Shown: positions 54,601 through 61,952 of the stretch, one piece after another | Numbering within the stretch: the stretch's first letter is position 1 | How the letters are laid out: each line of letters starts with the position of its first letter | Origin: Phycisphaerales bacterium UBA5793 | Lineage (GTDB): Bacteria; Planctomycetota; Phycisphaerae; Phycisphaerales; UBA5793 | NCBI GenBank assembly: GCA_002418285.1 | Contig: DIDT01000045.1 | Span: 124,001-188,000 of the forward strand | Direction: 5' to 3' | Length of the DNA stretch: 64,000 nt | Program-made: the position numbers and the translations under genes | The notes under the pieces: model-generated | Told to the model about the DNA's origin: nothing | Databases searched by the model: none | The model's input: the letters and a program-made list of their open reading frames with translations, nothing else

Positions 54601-55851
54601 GCCCGGTTGCAAGTGCCCGATCGAGCGCCAGTACCCACCTGCACTCGACACACCTCCGCCGACCAATTGTCGGAGCGTGAGTTGAACCCGAGACAGCGCC
54701 TCTCTTGCCTCCAGACCGCGCAATGCGAACCAATGGAGTTGTGTCCCGAATGCTGTTGAAAGAAGCCCGGCAAGGTGGGTCTTTCCAGTGCCGATGCCGC
54801 CGCTGATGTCGATCCAAACAGAATCTCCGACCCTGTCAAGCAATGCTCGAACGGTGTCACTCCGTTTTACCAGACTGTGTACAAATGGTGGCTCCGTCAA
54901 TACGGGAAGTTCAATTGGAGTTGCGATCTCCGCAACGATTCCGGTCCGCTGAAGAGCGTCCCGCACCACCCGCTGGTGCGACTCCACTACCTCAAGTCGC
55001 TGCTCTATGGCGAAGAGTCTCAGTCCATGCGCGCCCAGAGTGTCCTCCACTGTGCGTAAGAGCTCAGAGTCTGCTCCCGACACCTCTGGTGAAGATAAGA
55101 GGTTGTCAAGATGACTCGACGTCAGCTCCCTTCGACCAGTCTGCGACAGGACGCGGAACACTCCTGCAAACAAAATGTCATGCTGCAATTCTGGCGGAAG
55201 CACGCCGACAATTCCGCGGCGCCTGATCGCTGCCACAACCCGTTGACTCATGTTGCTTACAGTCGGCTGGCCATATGACCATTCAAGCCGGCTGATGATC
55301 TCCAGCAAAGCTTTATCATCAGCCACTGTCGAGAGCCACTCAAATTCATGCCATAACTGCTTTGGCGCATCGTGCGGACGCCTTGCTGTGCGAAGGATGG
55401 TCCGAAGGCCGCTGAGCAATTGACTACTCGTTGTCGATCCGTCAGAACCGTTCCTGAGTCGTTCCCACGCTTCGATTCCCGTAGTCCCCGTGGGGAGCGG
55501 AGACAGCTTCTCCCGGCCGACAGAAGCGCATGTGGTGTATCGGAAGTGAAGATTACTGCCAGTATTCTTGCGACGATGGGCAGAGAATGCTGCCACTGCA
55601 AGGACCGCACCGGGCGCATGGAGCGTCAGTGTCCGCTTGACGTGCTTTACCTGCTCGAGAAGCCGTTCCCGCTCTGACCTGTCAGCCGCCGTAGCGCGCG
55701 TGACAATGTCAATGTCCTCTCCGCACTCGAGCTGTAGCACCTGACCATCGCGAAGTTCTAGCCATCGGAGAACTGTCAGATGAACTTGGTACACAAATCC
55801 ACGGATCGTCGCTGATGCATCCTGTCTTCTGCCGGGTATGAAGTCACTCAC
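51613..55851 (-). CDS. STAND-type NTPase with N-terminal DUF4297/Cap4-like nuclease and TPR-like sensor
   Basis: 1412 residues from a GTG (MSDFIPGRRQD). Residues ~10-110 read as a DUF4297/Cap4-type dsDNA nuclease: TIRGFVYQVHLTVLRWLEL, then LECGEDIDIV (E45, D46/D48) and LLEQVKHVKR (E66, Q67, K69). Residues ~340-560 form a STAND NTPase: Walker A GGIGTGKT (351-358), Walker B GTVLVFDDFPR (~417-427), then a winged-helix region. From about 560 to the end the chain is helical, with repeats such as AVARWFADKKAAAFDAIEAA and LAASVTEAAFALGM-like units, a TPR-like sensor. This is the plan of Avs-type antiviral STAND proteins; family membership is inferred. No plausible RBS, and no upstream in-frame ATG before a stop. 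Confidence 0.88.
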   Translation of the reverse strand: MSDFIPGRRQDASATIRGFVYQVHLTVLRWLELRDGQVLQLECGEDIDIVTRATAADRSERERLLEQVKHVKRTLTLHAPGAVLAVAAFSAHRRKNTGSNLHFRYTTCASVGREKLSPLPTGTTGIEAWERLRNGSDGSTTSSQLLSGLRTILRTARRPHDAPKQLWHEFEWLSTVADDKALLEIISRLEWSYGQPTVSNMSQRVVAAIRRRGIVGVLPPELQHDILFAGVFRVLSQTGRRELTSSHLDNLLSSPEVSGADSELLRTVEDTLGAHGLRLFAIEQRLEVVESHQRVVRDALQRTGIVAEIATPIELPVLTEPPFVHSLVKRSDTVRALLDRVGDSVWIDISGGIGTGKTHLAGLLSTAFGTQLHWFALRGLEAREALSRVQLTLRQLVGGGVSSAGGYWRSIGHLQPGTVLVFDDFPRVPKGSLEAAACNALVQSCERAGVRMISTCTTPPLTELVDTHAPGHLVHVSAPMFSDKDTADFLLACNAPTPFITDERVVLLRTLSGGHPALLRAAADYLSHTGWRIDRGTLAALLSGAHVGDISIDTSRRVLETVTQAQCRELLYRLSVARDALTAEDIREIADVPPEHAAYLECVQRLEGLWLQPAGLGRYEVSPLVLLFGEQQLDMQTCKAVNRYAGHRVFRNRRIDQIQLTRALIHLIKADEHDQVIGLILRTMLDVRSAITVGPRWPLIFYSPEHALPQEVRASLAMQLRAVQFVASRRVGRDSSAYWESLVPLMRSASKSDHWGLLLSATHLLSAGSYLSFAELVVAAQQLERIRGQAVTPTGETIVAPGWDSEYPLWLVASAIKSWHDFWVWIDLLNHLEEDRLQRALSSSDSVDILHVVVDRLWIAAVEGKDDHSEFQGALRELQRVERWAISHQVRHLIACSIRGQMVIAGEYEGRHDDVEALARRGMNQMSSEEPGETLLELTWGSQLELSGRHADAIPHLEAAARSQHTLSDVNQVFALLAATEAAFALGMPCVDYANTAVAILEAEDDWDVRLKMRVYAEAAVARWFADKKAAAFDAIEAAVMAVFEGESTDESQSLAIRIGHALGFFSTTAALGSPPQRTNDGDDYLPPTPSMFRSHNAAVLQLQRVKTGGAILKSHLAVLAFGVGRTERFSFWSESAFAEASSGGIPAAVVFLAPALLDAQIRSGSVDAAIETAYMAAQAFKAMNDERIAQRDPLRDEFNITLRATSFVASQDDPLNDTAFGFVAFPLVLWIGHQFLVSPEAGELAVRSTIDVIERLERPHLESDQWTLLKRLLEKMLGESSEREVSRYVQTLSQTQTGVIVMTAYILMSGWPTVDYSTSATLQVYALPVAINAASVSAPDTMNRFADWIWTLWESRFKHARLLFSMPSELASDFAAQKTAEPPDAKIRSVLRAVIRSLGVSLDDSTWATLE

Positions 55852-55859
55852 GGAAGCAC

Positions 55860-55865
55860 ATTGTA
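55860..55865 (-). promoter_or_regulatory. Candidate -10 box (TACAAT) for the STAND gene
   Basis: TACAAT lies 8 bases upstream of the GTG start, so transcription would begin at or next to the start codon; no ribosome-binding site is present. A -35 element with 17-base spacing is weak (TGCCAA). Suggests a leaderless mRNA. Confidence 0.35.
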
Positions 55866-56001
55866 TCGCACTCTCGATACTATTGGCATTCAGGTGCTCG
55901 GCATCGATGGTTCTCGCTTTGGCTCATGCCTCACGGTAAGCTTTGGGCACCGAACGAGTCACTTGTCCTATCGGCAAGGCTCGTTTCCTAGTCTGCCATG
56001 C

Positions 56002-56958
56002 TCACGCCGATGAGTGCTTCCTGCGGCAACCCACGCATCCGCGCCGCCGTTCCTCACGTGCGTCCGCCACGTCCAATGCGGTCGCATCCGCCAAGCGGTG
56101 TGCCGCAATCTGCGGTCCAGACGCTTCAAGCGATGCCAGCCCGGGCCCCGGCTCGAAGCCACTGCAATCCGTATCGCACGCCATGGTGATCGTCGCTGTG
56201 CCACCCGTCGCGGCAGGATGCATGGCGGTTCCGGATCCGCCACACAGGCAAGCCGTGCTGGACAGCCCGTTCATGATGACCAGCGGCCAGGTCGAGTAGT
56301 TGGCGCACTGGCGGGCGTCGAAGTTGGCGACACCGAAGAAGATCGGGATGGGGATGCCGCCGCCGGGAAGGGCCGTGACCCAGAGGATGAAGCGCCGTGT
56401 CGTGCCGACGACCTGGTAATCGAGCACGGCGCTGGCGATCAGCACATCAAACGTGTTGCTTGTGCCGGTGCAGTTGGAGTTGACGTACTGCGTCGCGTTG
56501 ATGCCGGTGTCGGCGAGGATCAGGCAAGTGCGCCACTGGCAGCAGACGGTGTCGGGGTTGATGGTGTTGCACGGCGAGTCGGGATCGCGGATCGAGGTGT
56601 GGACGCCGTCGTTCCAGTTGAAGGGCAGCGTCAGATCGGCCATGGCCGCGGAGAGGTACTTGTATGAGGCCCAAGTGCCCGGCGCTGCCACACAGTCGTT
56701 GCCGCGGAAGGTGCGGCAGGCAGTGGCGAAGGTCAGCCCGCTCAGTTTGACGGTCAGACACGCCTTGCCACTGGAGTTGTGACAGCCATCGATGGGCAGG
56801 GAGTACTGCACACCGTCGCCACACTCGATGCAGATGCAGCAGAGGCAGTCAGGGCAATCGACGCCTTCCTTGCAACAGCAGCAGTTCGTGCTGGTCGCCG
56901 GCAGGCCGATCGGGCCAAGCAGAAGCGAGTTGCCCGATGGTCCAAGGATGAGCGGCAT
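56002..56958 (-). CDS. Cys-rich distal structural protein of the phage-like cluster
   Basis: 318 residues; AAGGAAG lies eight bases before the ATG. Residues ~26-48 hold eleven Cys (CCCCKEGVDC, CLCCICIEC), then a beta-rich body with scattered Cys (GCHNSSGKACL, SPCNTINPDTVCCQW, CLCGGSGTAMHP) and a basic tail (AREERRRGCVGCRRKHSSA). Last gene of the minus-strand phage-like run. The Cys cluster could bind iron-sulfur or zinc, or form disulfides in a particle. No family recognised; structural role inferred from position. Confidence 0.65.
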   Translation of the reverse strand: MPLILGPSGNSLLLGPIGLPATSTNCCCCKEGVDCPDCLCCICIECGDGVQYSLPIDGCHNSSGKACLTVKLSGLTFATACRTFRGNDCVAAPGTWASYKYLSAAMADLTLPFNWNDGVHTSIRDPDSPCNTINPDTVCCQWRTCLILADTGINATQYVNSNCTGTSNTFDVLIASAVLDYQVVGTTRRFILWVTALPGGGIPIPIFFGVANFDARQCANYSTWPLVIMNGLSSTACLCGGSGTAMHPAATGGTATITMACDTDCSGFEPGPGLASLEASGPQIAAHRLADATALDVADAREERRRGCVGCRRKHSSA

Positions 56959-57022
56959 GGTTCAACTTCCTTCGGGTGCTCACCACAAATGAGTTCGACT
57001 TCCCGTAGGTGCCCATCACGAC

Positions 57023-57817
57023 TCAGGGGCAACTCTCCAGATTGACATCGCTGGTCGTGCTCGTCGTTGAAGTGGCGCCGACACCGATCACGACGCCCGC
57101 CACGTTCCGCGAGAGGGTGATGATCGATCGCTGCACCGTGATGCGGAGCACACTGCCGACGATCGCGTGGGTGACGCCGGTGACGAGCGTCAACTGCACG
57201 GTGCTGTTCACGTTGGTATCGATCTTGAGGCAGCCTTCGGTGTCGAAGGCGAGTCCGCTGTTCGAGGCAAGACACACCGCCGCGCCGGCCGCGGGCAGAC
57301 GCACAATCGCCTGGCGCACCGGAACCAGCGAGGATTCCACCCAGAGGATCTGTGCCGCGCCGCTGTCGCCGCTGTTGAGCCAGCCGGTCTGGCCAGGGGC
57401 AACATCCGCGAACTCATCGCTCGGGTTCAGCAGACCCACCTTGACCGGAACCACGCCGCCCATGGCCGCTCGCACGATCGCGCCAGGCGCCGCTGTCTCC
57501 AGCAGAATGGCGAACCTGCCCGCGTGTTCGGCTGCGGGAACCACACCCGTGAACGCCACCCGTTCGAGTTCGAGCGCATCGCTGGGATCGATGATTGGGT
57601 CGGTGATGGCCAGCACACCGAATCGGCCCACCGTCGAACCTGTCGAGTTTGATACGAGGATGACATCGTTGTCGCGCCGCAGTCGTTGCGGATCACCTGC
57701 TGCATTGTGCTGGCGCTGCCGCAGATCGACGGCGGCATCGACGAAGGCGTTGTACGCCGCCGCGGGGATGTTGAGCGGGTCGCCAGTTTTCACCTTGCGC
57801 AGGGAATCGCCACCCAT
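57023..57817 (-). CDS. Phage-like structural protein, unknown
   Basis: 264 residues, begins MGGDSLRKVKTGDPLNIPAA. Acidic and beta-rich, with a helical start (YNAFVDAAVDLRQRQHNAAG), a middle of strands (FGVLAITDPIIDPSD, AILLETAAPGAIVRAAMGG) and a Ser/Thr-rich C-terminus. Lies 2 bases downstream of the 57820 gene, consistent with one operon. Possibly a virion decoration or tail-fibre-like protein; family not recognised. Confidence 0.65.
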   Translation of the reverse strand: MGGDSLRKVKTGDPLNIPAAAYNAFVDAAVDLRQRQHNAAGDPQRLRRDNDVILVSNSTGSTVGRFGVLAITDPIIDPSDALELERVAFTGVVPAAEHAGRFAILLETAAPGAIVRAAMGGVVPVKVGLLNPSDEFADVAPGQTGWLNSGDSGAAQILWVESSLVPVRQAIVRLPAAGAAVCLASNSGLAFDTEGCLKIDTNVNSTVQLTLVTGVTHAIVGSVLRITVQRSIITLSRNVAGVVIGVGATSTTSTTSDVNLESCP

Positions 57818-57819
57818 GG

Positions 57820-58620
57820 TCAGATCCCCAATCCCGTGAAATCTCCGCTCTCATACACACGCTCGACATACACGGCGATGGGTCGTTTCACGATCGCGCC
57901 GGCCGTAGCGTCCTCAGCCTCGGCATACCTGACCCACAGGTACTCCCAGCCCTTCTTGTCGATGCCGGTGATGTCGCCGACGCTCAGGCCGGTTCGGTTG
58001 GGGCGGGATGCGAATCGGAAGGTCAGTTCCCAGTCGCCCTGGCCGCGTTTGGAGCCGGAGACACCGAGGAACAGACACTCGCCCGCACTGAAGCCCTTGA
58101 ATCCGCCATCGTTGACCCTGCCGGTGAGGGCGAAGAGCGTACCTTTATAAGAGGGCGTCACCAGACTGTCGTCGAGATAGTGCGTCTCGGTGAACTGGTA
58201 CGTGGGCACCACGATGTCCACACCCTCGACACTGTCGGCCGTGACACCGATGGCGCCCTTGAAATCCGGCGCGGTGCCACCAGGCGGCGCGTACGACGCG
58301 ATCGTGGCCAGCGACTGGGTGATGTGCTCACTGCCGCCGCCGGTCTCGAAGGTAAAGGTGCTCTCCCCGGTGTCGGGCGGGTCGGTGGATGAATCGACCT
58401 GATAGGTGACTGTGCCGTCGTAGAGATCGGGCCCGGCTTCCTCGACACGCACCTGGTAGAGCGGCAGGCCACCATAGAAGGACGGCACCTCGGCTTCGAG
58501 TGCTGCCAGCGCCTCGAGATCATCGCTCGTGCCGCGCACCCAGTAGAGACGTTCAGTCGATGGGCTCCGGCCACTGGTGGTCGTTCGACTGATCCCACGT
58601 TCCTGAACTTCCGTGCTCAT
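57820..58620 (-). CDS. Phage-like tail-associated protein, unknown
   Basis: 266 residues. The ATG overlaps the stop of the tape-measure gene by 4 bases (58617-58620), a typical phage arrangement. Beta-rich with FTFETGGGSEHITQSLATIA, a GVTADSVEGVDIVVP segment, HYLDDSLVTPSYKGTLFAL, GWEYLWVRYAEA and VYVERVYES near the C-terminus. Position directly behind the tape measure suits a distal tail protein. Function not assignable by sequence alone. Confidence 0.7.
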   Translation of the reverse strand: MSTEVQERGISRTTTSGRSPSTERLYWVRGTSDDLEALAALEAEVPSFYGGLPLYQVRVEEAGPDLYDGTVTYQVDSSTDPPDTGESTFTFETGGGSEHITQSLATIASYAPPGGTAPDFKGAIGVTADSVEGVDIVVPTYQFTETHYLDDSLVTPSYKGTLFALTGRVNDGGFKGFSAGECLFLGVSGSKRGQGDWELTFRFASRPNRTGLSVGDITGIDKKGWEYLWVRYAEAEDATAGAIVKRPIAVYVERVYESGDFTGLGI

Positions 58621-60590
58621 CCGAAGGCCAGTCCCTTGCTGCTCGCCTCGACGAGGCGCTTGGTGTGCCGCGCCGTCTGCTCGGTGGCGCGTGCGGTGCG
58701 TTCGGCGCTGTCATCGCCGGCCGCGAGGCCGCGCACGGCCGAGGCGTCGAAGGTGCCGCGCACACTGACACGACGCGCCAGGGTGTCGAGTTGATCACCG
58801 ATGTCCGCCAGACTCTGAAGGGCCAGCGAAGTCGGATCCTGCCCTTCATTGATCGCCTGCTCGCGCTTCTGCCTCCCTGCCTCGACGGCATCGGCCAGTT
58901 CCTGTTTGGTCCGGGCAAGGACTTCCTCGGCCTGCCGCACCCGCTCGGCGGTCTGTTCATCGAGGTTGGCCAGCGCCTCATCGCGCTGGGAGTTGACGGC
59001 ATTGAGTGCGGCGGTCTTCGCCTGTTCGCGCTCGGCATCGCTGCGACCGCGACGGCGCTCGGCTTTGGTCACCGCGTCCTTGCGTTGGGATTCGACCTGG
59101 TTGAGATCCGCGTTGAGTTGCTGCTGGTTGAGCGCCTTGGCGGCATTGACATCCAGCGACTCATCCAGCAGACCCATGACCTCGGTGAAGCGATCGGCGA
59201 GCCAGTTGGTCACTCGGGCCCAGACCCGCTGCACACCCGCGGCGAGGTTGGCCCAGCCCTTGGCGATGCCTGCGGTGAAGTCGGGGAAGTTGCGTTCGAA
59301 CCAGTCGCGGACCTCGATCCAAGCCTTGCGGACTCCCGAGAAGGCGATGATGGCCGCGCGCTGGAAACCGGCGCTGAATCCGATCCATGCCTGACGAAGG
59401 GGTTGAATGCCCTGTTCCCACGCCACGCGCAACCCGGCCCACAGGACACGCGCGGCCAGTGCGACATCTCCACCGGCGAGTGCATCGCGGATGCCGCCGA
59501 TGACGGTGCCGACGAATGTGCTCAGTTCGCCGAAACGATCGCGGAGCCACTGGATCGCCTTGCCACCAGCGCCGGACCACGCGACGATCGTGCCGCCGAG
59601 CAGCGCTGCGGCGGTGATCAATAGTCCGATGGGCGAGAGGATCGCGCCGAGGACGACGGCGACTTTAGCGATGATCGCGGCGGCGATACCAAGTGCACTG
59701 CCCAGACCGCCGACCGCCACACCGAGCACAGTGAACGCCAGGCCGGTTGCGATGAGGATGCCGCCCACGGCGCCAACGGCCACACCGACTTTGGCGACCC
59801 ACACGACCGTGTCCCGGTTCACCTTGATCCATTCGTTGGCGGCGATGATGATGCGGGTGACGCGATTGCTCAGATCGATGATCGTGGGTGAAAGGGCCGA
59901 GCCGATGACGAACGCGCCGACGCGAACCGTGCGCCAGAGGATGTTGAGCGTGTCGGTGAGCAGCGCGGCGCTGGACGCATCCTTGGTCGAGATCGTCAGT
60001 CCCAGACTGTCCGCCTGGGCGCGAAGAGCCCGCATGTTGGCCAGCAGCGGCAGCAGTTGCGTGCCGGCCCGGCCGAGCACCTGCATCGCCAGCGCGGCAC
60101 GCTTCGAAGGGTCTTCCACACGCGTGATGGCGTCGGCGATGGTCTGGAACTGCTCCTCGGGCGGGAGTGAGGCGAGGTGTTGGAAGTTCAGGCCGAGATC
60201 ATCGAAGGCGTCGGTGGCAGTGGACAGGCCGCGCTGCGCATCATTGATGGTGCGCTGCATGGTGCGGATGCCCTTCTCGAGGGTCTCAATGTCCGCGCCG
60301 GACTGCTCGGCCGCGAAGCCAAGTTGAGAGAGGGCCTCGACACTCACACCCGTGCGGGCGGCCATCTTGTCGAGTTGGTCGCCGCTGGAGGCGAAGATCT
60401 TCGTGGCGCCCGCGAGTGGCGCGAGGATCGCGGCCGACGCAGCCACGGCGCGCAGGCCGATCTGGCGGATGCCAGCGCCGAACGCCTTGAGCCTCTGCTG
60501 GGCCCGCTTCAGAGCGCGCTGCAGACGCGCGTCGTCGCCGCCAATCTCGACGAAGGCACGGCCGGCGCGGATGCCCTGGGTGTTGGCCAT
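58617..60590 (-). CDS. Phage tail tape-measure protein
   Basis: 657 residues. N-terminal alpha-helical repeats (GDDARLQRALKRAQQRLKAF), then a hallmark tape-measure segment (SGDQLDKMAARTGVSVEALS, LGFAAEQSGADIETLEKGI, DEALR-like helices), a hydrophobic central stretch with many Ala/Gly/Val (VGVAVGAVGGILIATGLAFT, AIIAKVAVVLGAILSPIGLL) and a C-terminal coiled coil (LNADLNQVESQRKDAVTKAE, DAVEAGRQKREQAINEG). Tape measures set tail length at about 0.15 nm per residue, so a tail near 100 nm is expected if this one acts alone. Upstream of a gp10-like gene. Confidence 0.92.
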   Translation of the reverse strand: MANTQGIRAGRAFVEIGGDDARLQRALKRAQQRLKAFGAGIRQIGLRAVAASAAILAPLAGATKIFASSGDQLDKMAARTGVSVEALSQLGFAAEQSGADIETLEKGIRTMQRTINDAQRGLSTATDAFDDLGLNFQHLASLPPEEQFQTIADAITRVEDPSKRAALAMQVLGRAGTQLLPLLANMRALRAQADSLGLTISTKDASSAALLTDTLNILWRTVRVGAFVIGSALSPTIIDLSNRVTRIIIAANEWIKVNRDTVVWVAKVGVAVGAVGGILIATGLAFTVLGVAVGGLGSALGIAAAIIAKVAVVLGAILSPIGLLITAAALLGGTIVAWSGAGGKAIQWLRDRFGELSTFVGTVIGGIRDALAGGDVALAARVLWAGLRVAWEQGIQPLRQAWIGFSAGFQRAAIIAFSGVRKAWIEVRDWFERNFPDFTAGIAKGWANLAAGVQRVWARVTNWLADRFTEVMGLLDESLDVNAAKALNQQQLNADLNQVESQRKDAVTKAERRRGRSDAEREQAKTAALNAVNSQRDEALANLDEQTAERVRQAEEVLARTKQELADAVEAGRQKREQAINEGQDPTSLALQSLADIGDQLDTLARRVSVRGTFDASAVRGLAAGDDSAERTARATEQTARHTKRLVEASSKGLAFG

Positions 60591-60593
60591 CTT

Positions 60594-61031
60594 CTACGCC
60601 CCCTTCACACTGTTACGCCAGAGTTCAGGGAGTTTGGGCCGCTCCTTCTCCAATGCCGGGTTCATGTAGGGTCGAGCCGCGACACGCACGCGGCGTTCAG
60701 TGCGCTTGCCGCGGCGACGATGCGTGACCGTCGTCGTACCACCTTGCTCGAGCACGCGCGGCGCCGTCGATCCCTTGAATCCCACCGGACCGACCACGAC
60801 GGACTCGCTCTGCCGGTCGTATCCGAACAGGATGAACTTCCGCAGCAGTCCTACGTGCGAGTGCGGCGGGGCTCCGGGCTTGCTCGTGCCCTTGCGTTTG
60901 CGGATGCTCGTGCGTGCCGTCTGGCGGATGAACGCCCCACCCTTGCTGAGCACCTTGCGGCGCGCGGCATCGACGGCCCTTTTCACCTTGGGGCGATCGA
61001 AGAACAGTTGCTTGATGCGCAGATCGAGCAT
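60594..61031 (-). CDS. HK97 gp10-like phage protein
   Basis: 145 residues. Start at 61031 (MLDLRIKQLFFD), with GGGAGTAGCG upstream; a longer frame to 61220 is antisense-like in its first part. Seen: KVKRAVDAARRKVLSKGGAF, RQTARTSIRKRK, GAPPHSHVGLLRKFILFGYD, SESVVVGPVGFKGS and VRVAARPYMNPALEKERPKL, the HK97-gp10 layout (a tail-completion or head-tail connector protein). Basic overall. Only 3 bases before the tape-measure gene. Confidence 0.82.
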   Translation of the reverse strand: MLDLRIKQLFFDRPKVKRAVDAARRKVLSKGGAFIRQTARTSIRKRKGTSKPGAPPHSHVGLLRKFILFGYDRQSESVVVGPVGFKGSTAPRVLEQGGTTTVTHRRRGKRTERRVRVAARPYMNPALEKERPKLPELWRNSVKGA

Positions 61032-61033
61032 CG

Positions 61034-61327
61034 CTACTCCCGGGGCCGGCCCGGCATCCGCCCGTCGATGAACACTTCCTTGAGTACCGACACGTCCGCC
61101 TTCATGACATCCCGCTTCCGCGCGAACGGGTCGAAGTCGCTCGGCCTGGCGGCCCGGTGGCGCTTTGGATTGCGCTGCGTGTTGGCGATGAGTGCCATGA
61201 TGGATGATGTCCTCGCCCATTCATCGCGCTGGCGCTGCTCGGCCATTGCGAGCAGGTCGCGCAGTGTCAACTCGCCGGGGTCGAGGCCGAGGATTCCGGC
61301 GCAGCGCCAGATGAGTTGCCAGAGATC
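61034..61327 (-). CDS. Second tail assembly chaperone (T-like), -1 frame, probably frameshift-expressed
   Basis: The -1 frame relative to the preceding chaperone reads DLWQLIWRCAGILGLDPGE, LTLRDLLAMAEQRQRDEWAR, TSSIMALIANTQRNPKRH and SDFDPFARKRD, a conserved-looking tail-chaperone pattern (WxxAGxxGxDPxxLTLRxLLxMA). This sequence begins inside the 3' end of the first gene, before any start codon of its own; the first possible start is a TTG at 61270. The last ~20 codons of the preceding gene, in its own frame, are a Ser/Pro/Ala tail. Together this points to lambda G/GT-type -1 frameshifting. No canonical X-XXY-YYZ slippery heptamer was seen near the switch (about 61327). Confidence 0.7.
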   Translation of the reverse strand, partial: DLWQLIWRCAGILGLDPGELTLRDLLAMAEQRQRDEWARTSSIMALIANTQRNPKRHRAARPSDFDPFARKRDVMKADVSVLKEVFIDGRMPGRPRE

Positions 61328-61761
61328 GTCTCGCGCAGCGCCTCCTCGACGATCCGTTCGATCTCGCCGCCCTCGAGGCGCGCTTCCACCACGTCGCGCG
61401 CCTTGTCCATCGCGCTTCGGACCACCGTCAGCACCCGCCCGAGGTTGGCCCGGTCCCTCGGGCTGGGGCAGAAAGCCACCAGTTCATCGAGCAGCGCGGC
61501 CGTGGCGGCATCGATCGCATCCCCTGCCATCGCGGCGCCGAATGTCTCATCGGTGAGCTGCTTCTGATCCGCCTGAGGTTTGACGAGCGCGTAGAGGATG
61601 TCGCAAAGCAGCACCGGATCGCGCATGAGACGCTCGAGCAGATCGCCGCCGCTGATCACGTCGAGCAGATCCGTGCCGGTGAGTGAGCGGATGCGCTTGA
61701 GGGCCGCGATGTTGATCTCGACCGTCCACGCGTTACCCGCGTTGTCTTTGAAGGTCTTCAT
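61267..61761 (-). CDS. First tail assembly chaperone (G-like)
   Basis: 164 residues; AGGAGGCAGTGA precedes the ATG ideally. Seen: FKDNAGNAWTVEINIAALKR, GTDLLDVISGGDLLERLMRD, VLLCDILYALVKPQ, QKQLTDETFGAAMAGDAIDA and a basic/acidic C-terminal half. The last ~18 codons are low-complexity (GNSSGAAPESSASTPAS), which fits overlap with the -1 frame T-like coding region. Small acidic-to-neutral chaperones like this keep the tape measure soluble during tail assembly. Overlaps the small membrane protein gene by 29 bases. Confidence 0.82.
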   Translation of the reverse strand: MKTFKDNAGNAWTVEINIAALKRIRSLTGTDLLDVISGGDLLERLMRDPVLLCDILYALVKPQADQKQLTDETFGAAMAGDAIDAATAALLDELVAFCPSPRDRANLGRVLTVVRSAMDKARDVVEARLEGGEIERIVEEALRETISGNSSGAAPESSASTPAS

Positions 61762-61918
61762 TCACTGCCTCCTGCAACGGCGAGTTGGTGGCGGAGCGCG
61801 ACTCCGCGCTGGGAAACGTTCGCACTTCCCGGATTTCGGGCTTTGATTCGATTGACCACAGCAGAAAGAGCCACAGCAGGAACAGCCAATAGATCCAAAG
61901 CATCCAGAAGAACATCAT
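61733..61918 (-). CDS. Small Trp/Leu-rich membrane peptide
   Basis: 61 residues. The ATG at 61918 has AGGAG seven bases upstream, so this short gene is likely real. MMFFWMLWIYWLFLLWLFLL is a single Trp-rich membrane helix, followed by a charged tail (SKPEIREVRTFPSAES, NEDLQRQRG). Overlaps the start of the chaperone gene by 29 bases. Holin- or antiholin-like size, but no holin motif can be claimed. Confidence 0.6.
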   Translation of the reverse strand: MMFFWMLWIYWLFLLWLFLLWSIESKPEIREVRTFPSAESRSATNSPLQEAVNEDLQRQRG

Positions 61919-61952
61919 GACATGCTCCTGTTCATGAAGGGTGATCGGGTGC

